Below are positions 63,923 to 64,000 of a DNA stretch of 64,000 nt, in pieces. A model generated the notes under the pieces. It was not told where the DNA came from, made no database searches, and saw nothing but the letters and a program-made list of their open reading frames with translations. Source of the DNA: Flavobacterium gelidicaeli (GTDB lineage Bacteria > Bacteroidota > Bacteroidia > Flavobacteriales > Flavobacteriaceae); NCBI RefSeq assembly GCF_013294005.1, contig NZ_JABSNK010000002.1, positions 372,001 to 436,000 on the forward strand. The letters run 5' to 3'. The position numbers and the translations under genes are program-made. Each line of letters starts with the position of its first letter. Positions within the stretch are counted from its first letter, which is position 1.

Positions 63923-64000
63923 TTACTCTTTATTAGCTATGGCTAACTTGCGTGTTCTTCTTATGGAACGGTTAACCATAAATAAACCAAATAAGGTGAT
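63923..64000 (-). CDS. C-terminal end of a gene that continues past the window
   Basis: An open frame of 25 codons ending in TAA at 63923 reads ITLFGLFMVNRSIRRTRKLA then IANKE. A hydrophobic start followed by a basic stretch suggests a protein whose last membrane helix is followed by a short cytoplasmic tail. Too little is visible to name it. Confidence 0.5.
   Translation of the reverse strand: MTLFGLFMVNRSIRRTRKLAIANKE

Overview
The window is chromosomal DNA of a gliding, carotenoid-type member of the Flavobacteriia, most likely Flavobacterium. Evidence: low GC; lipoproteins and secreted proteins with typical Bacteroidota signals; a T9SS C-terminal sorting domain; GldH; a lycopene cyclase; Bacteroidota promoters with a TAnnTTTG box; and intergenic repeats of flavobacterial type. 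No rRNA, tRNA, CRISPR array or prophage was seen.

Region 1 (1-19 kb) is a heme biosynthesis island: hemH (followed by a MATE exporter), an AraC-type regulator divergent from hemA, then hemC-hemD-hemE, hemF and hemB. Only hemL and a protoporphyrinogen oxidase are missing from the route from glutamyl-tRNA to protoheme. The island is interrupted by a GxxExxY gene flanked by inverted and tandem repeats, a small unknown gene, a GNAT acetyltransferase, a broken chimeric copy of those two genes, an OmpA-like lipoprotein, two envelope proteins, and a gene placed between hemB and a second degenerate copy of the hemB 3' end. Fur-like and Crp-like palindromes sit at several of these promoters. A lipoprotein cytochrome c, a DNA alkyltransferase, a PolB-type exonuclease and a double ABC ATPase follow.

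Region 2 (21-39 kb) holds a large T9SS-exported M4 protease. It also holds a tightly overlapping three-gene operon (divergent Lgt-like enzyme, Tes/MJ0619-type radical SAM enzyme, small membrane protein), which is the best candidate here for an undescribed lipid or lipoprotein modification system. Next come scoAB CoA transferase, the ricT-gldH-PBP1A operon, a four-gene set of secreted proteins of unknown function preceded by a strongly structured leader or small RNA, and the tRNA hydroxylase TrhO.

Region 3 (39-46 kb) is accessory. It has lipoproteins sharing a duplicated promoter plus signal-peptide module, a duplicated 3' end, dispersed structured repeats, cassette-like gene boundaries and an IS200-type transposase, beside a bacilliredoxin and lycopene cyclase.

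Region 4 (46-55 kb) is metal homeostasis: a TonB receptor with a thioredoxin-like partner, divergent from an Nramp-USP fusion, then a DtxR/MntR regulator, then feoA-feoB and a 41-residue FeoB-associated protein. Palindromes overlapping both divergent promoters are probable MntR sites.

Region 5 (55-64 kb) has a membrane gene between 76-bp direct repeats, a small secreted protein, an SCO protein, tandem M13 peptidases and two outer-membrane-type proteins.
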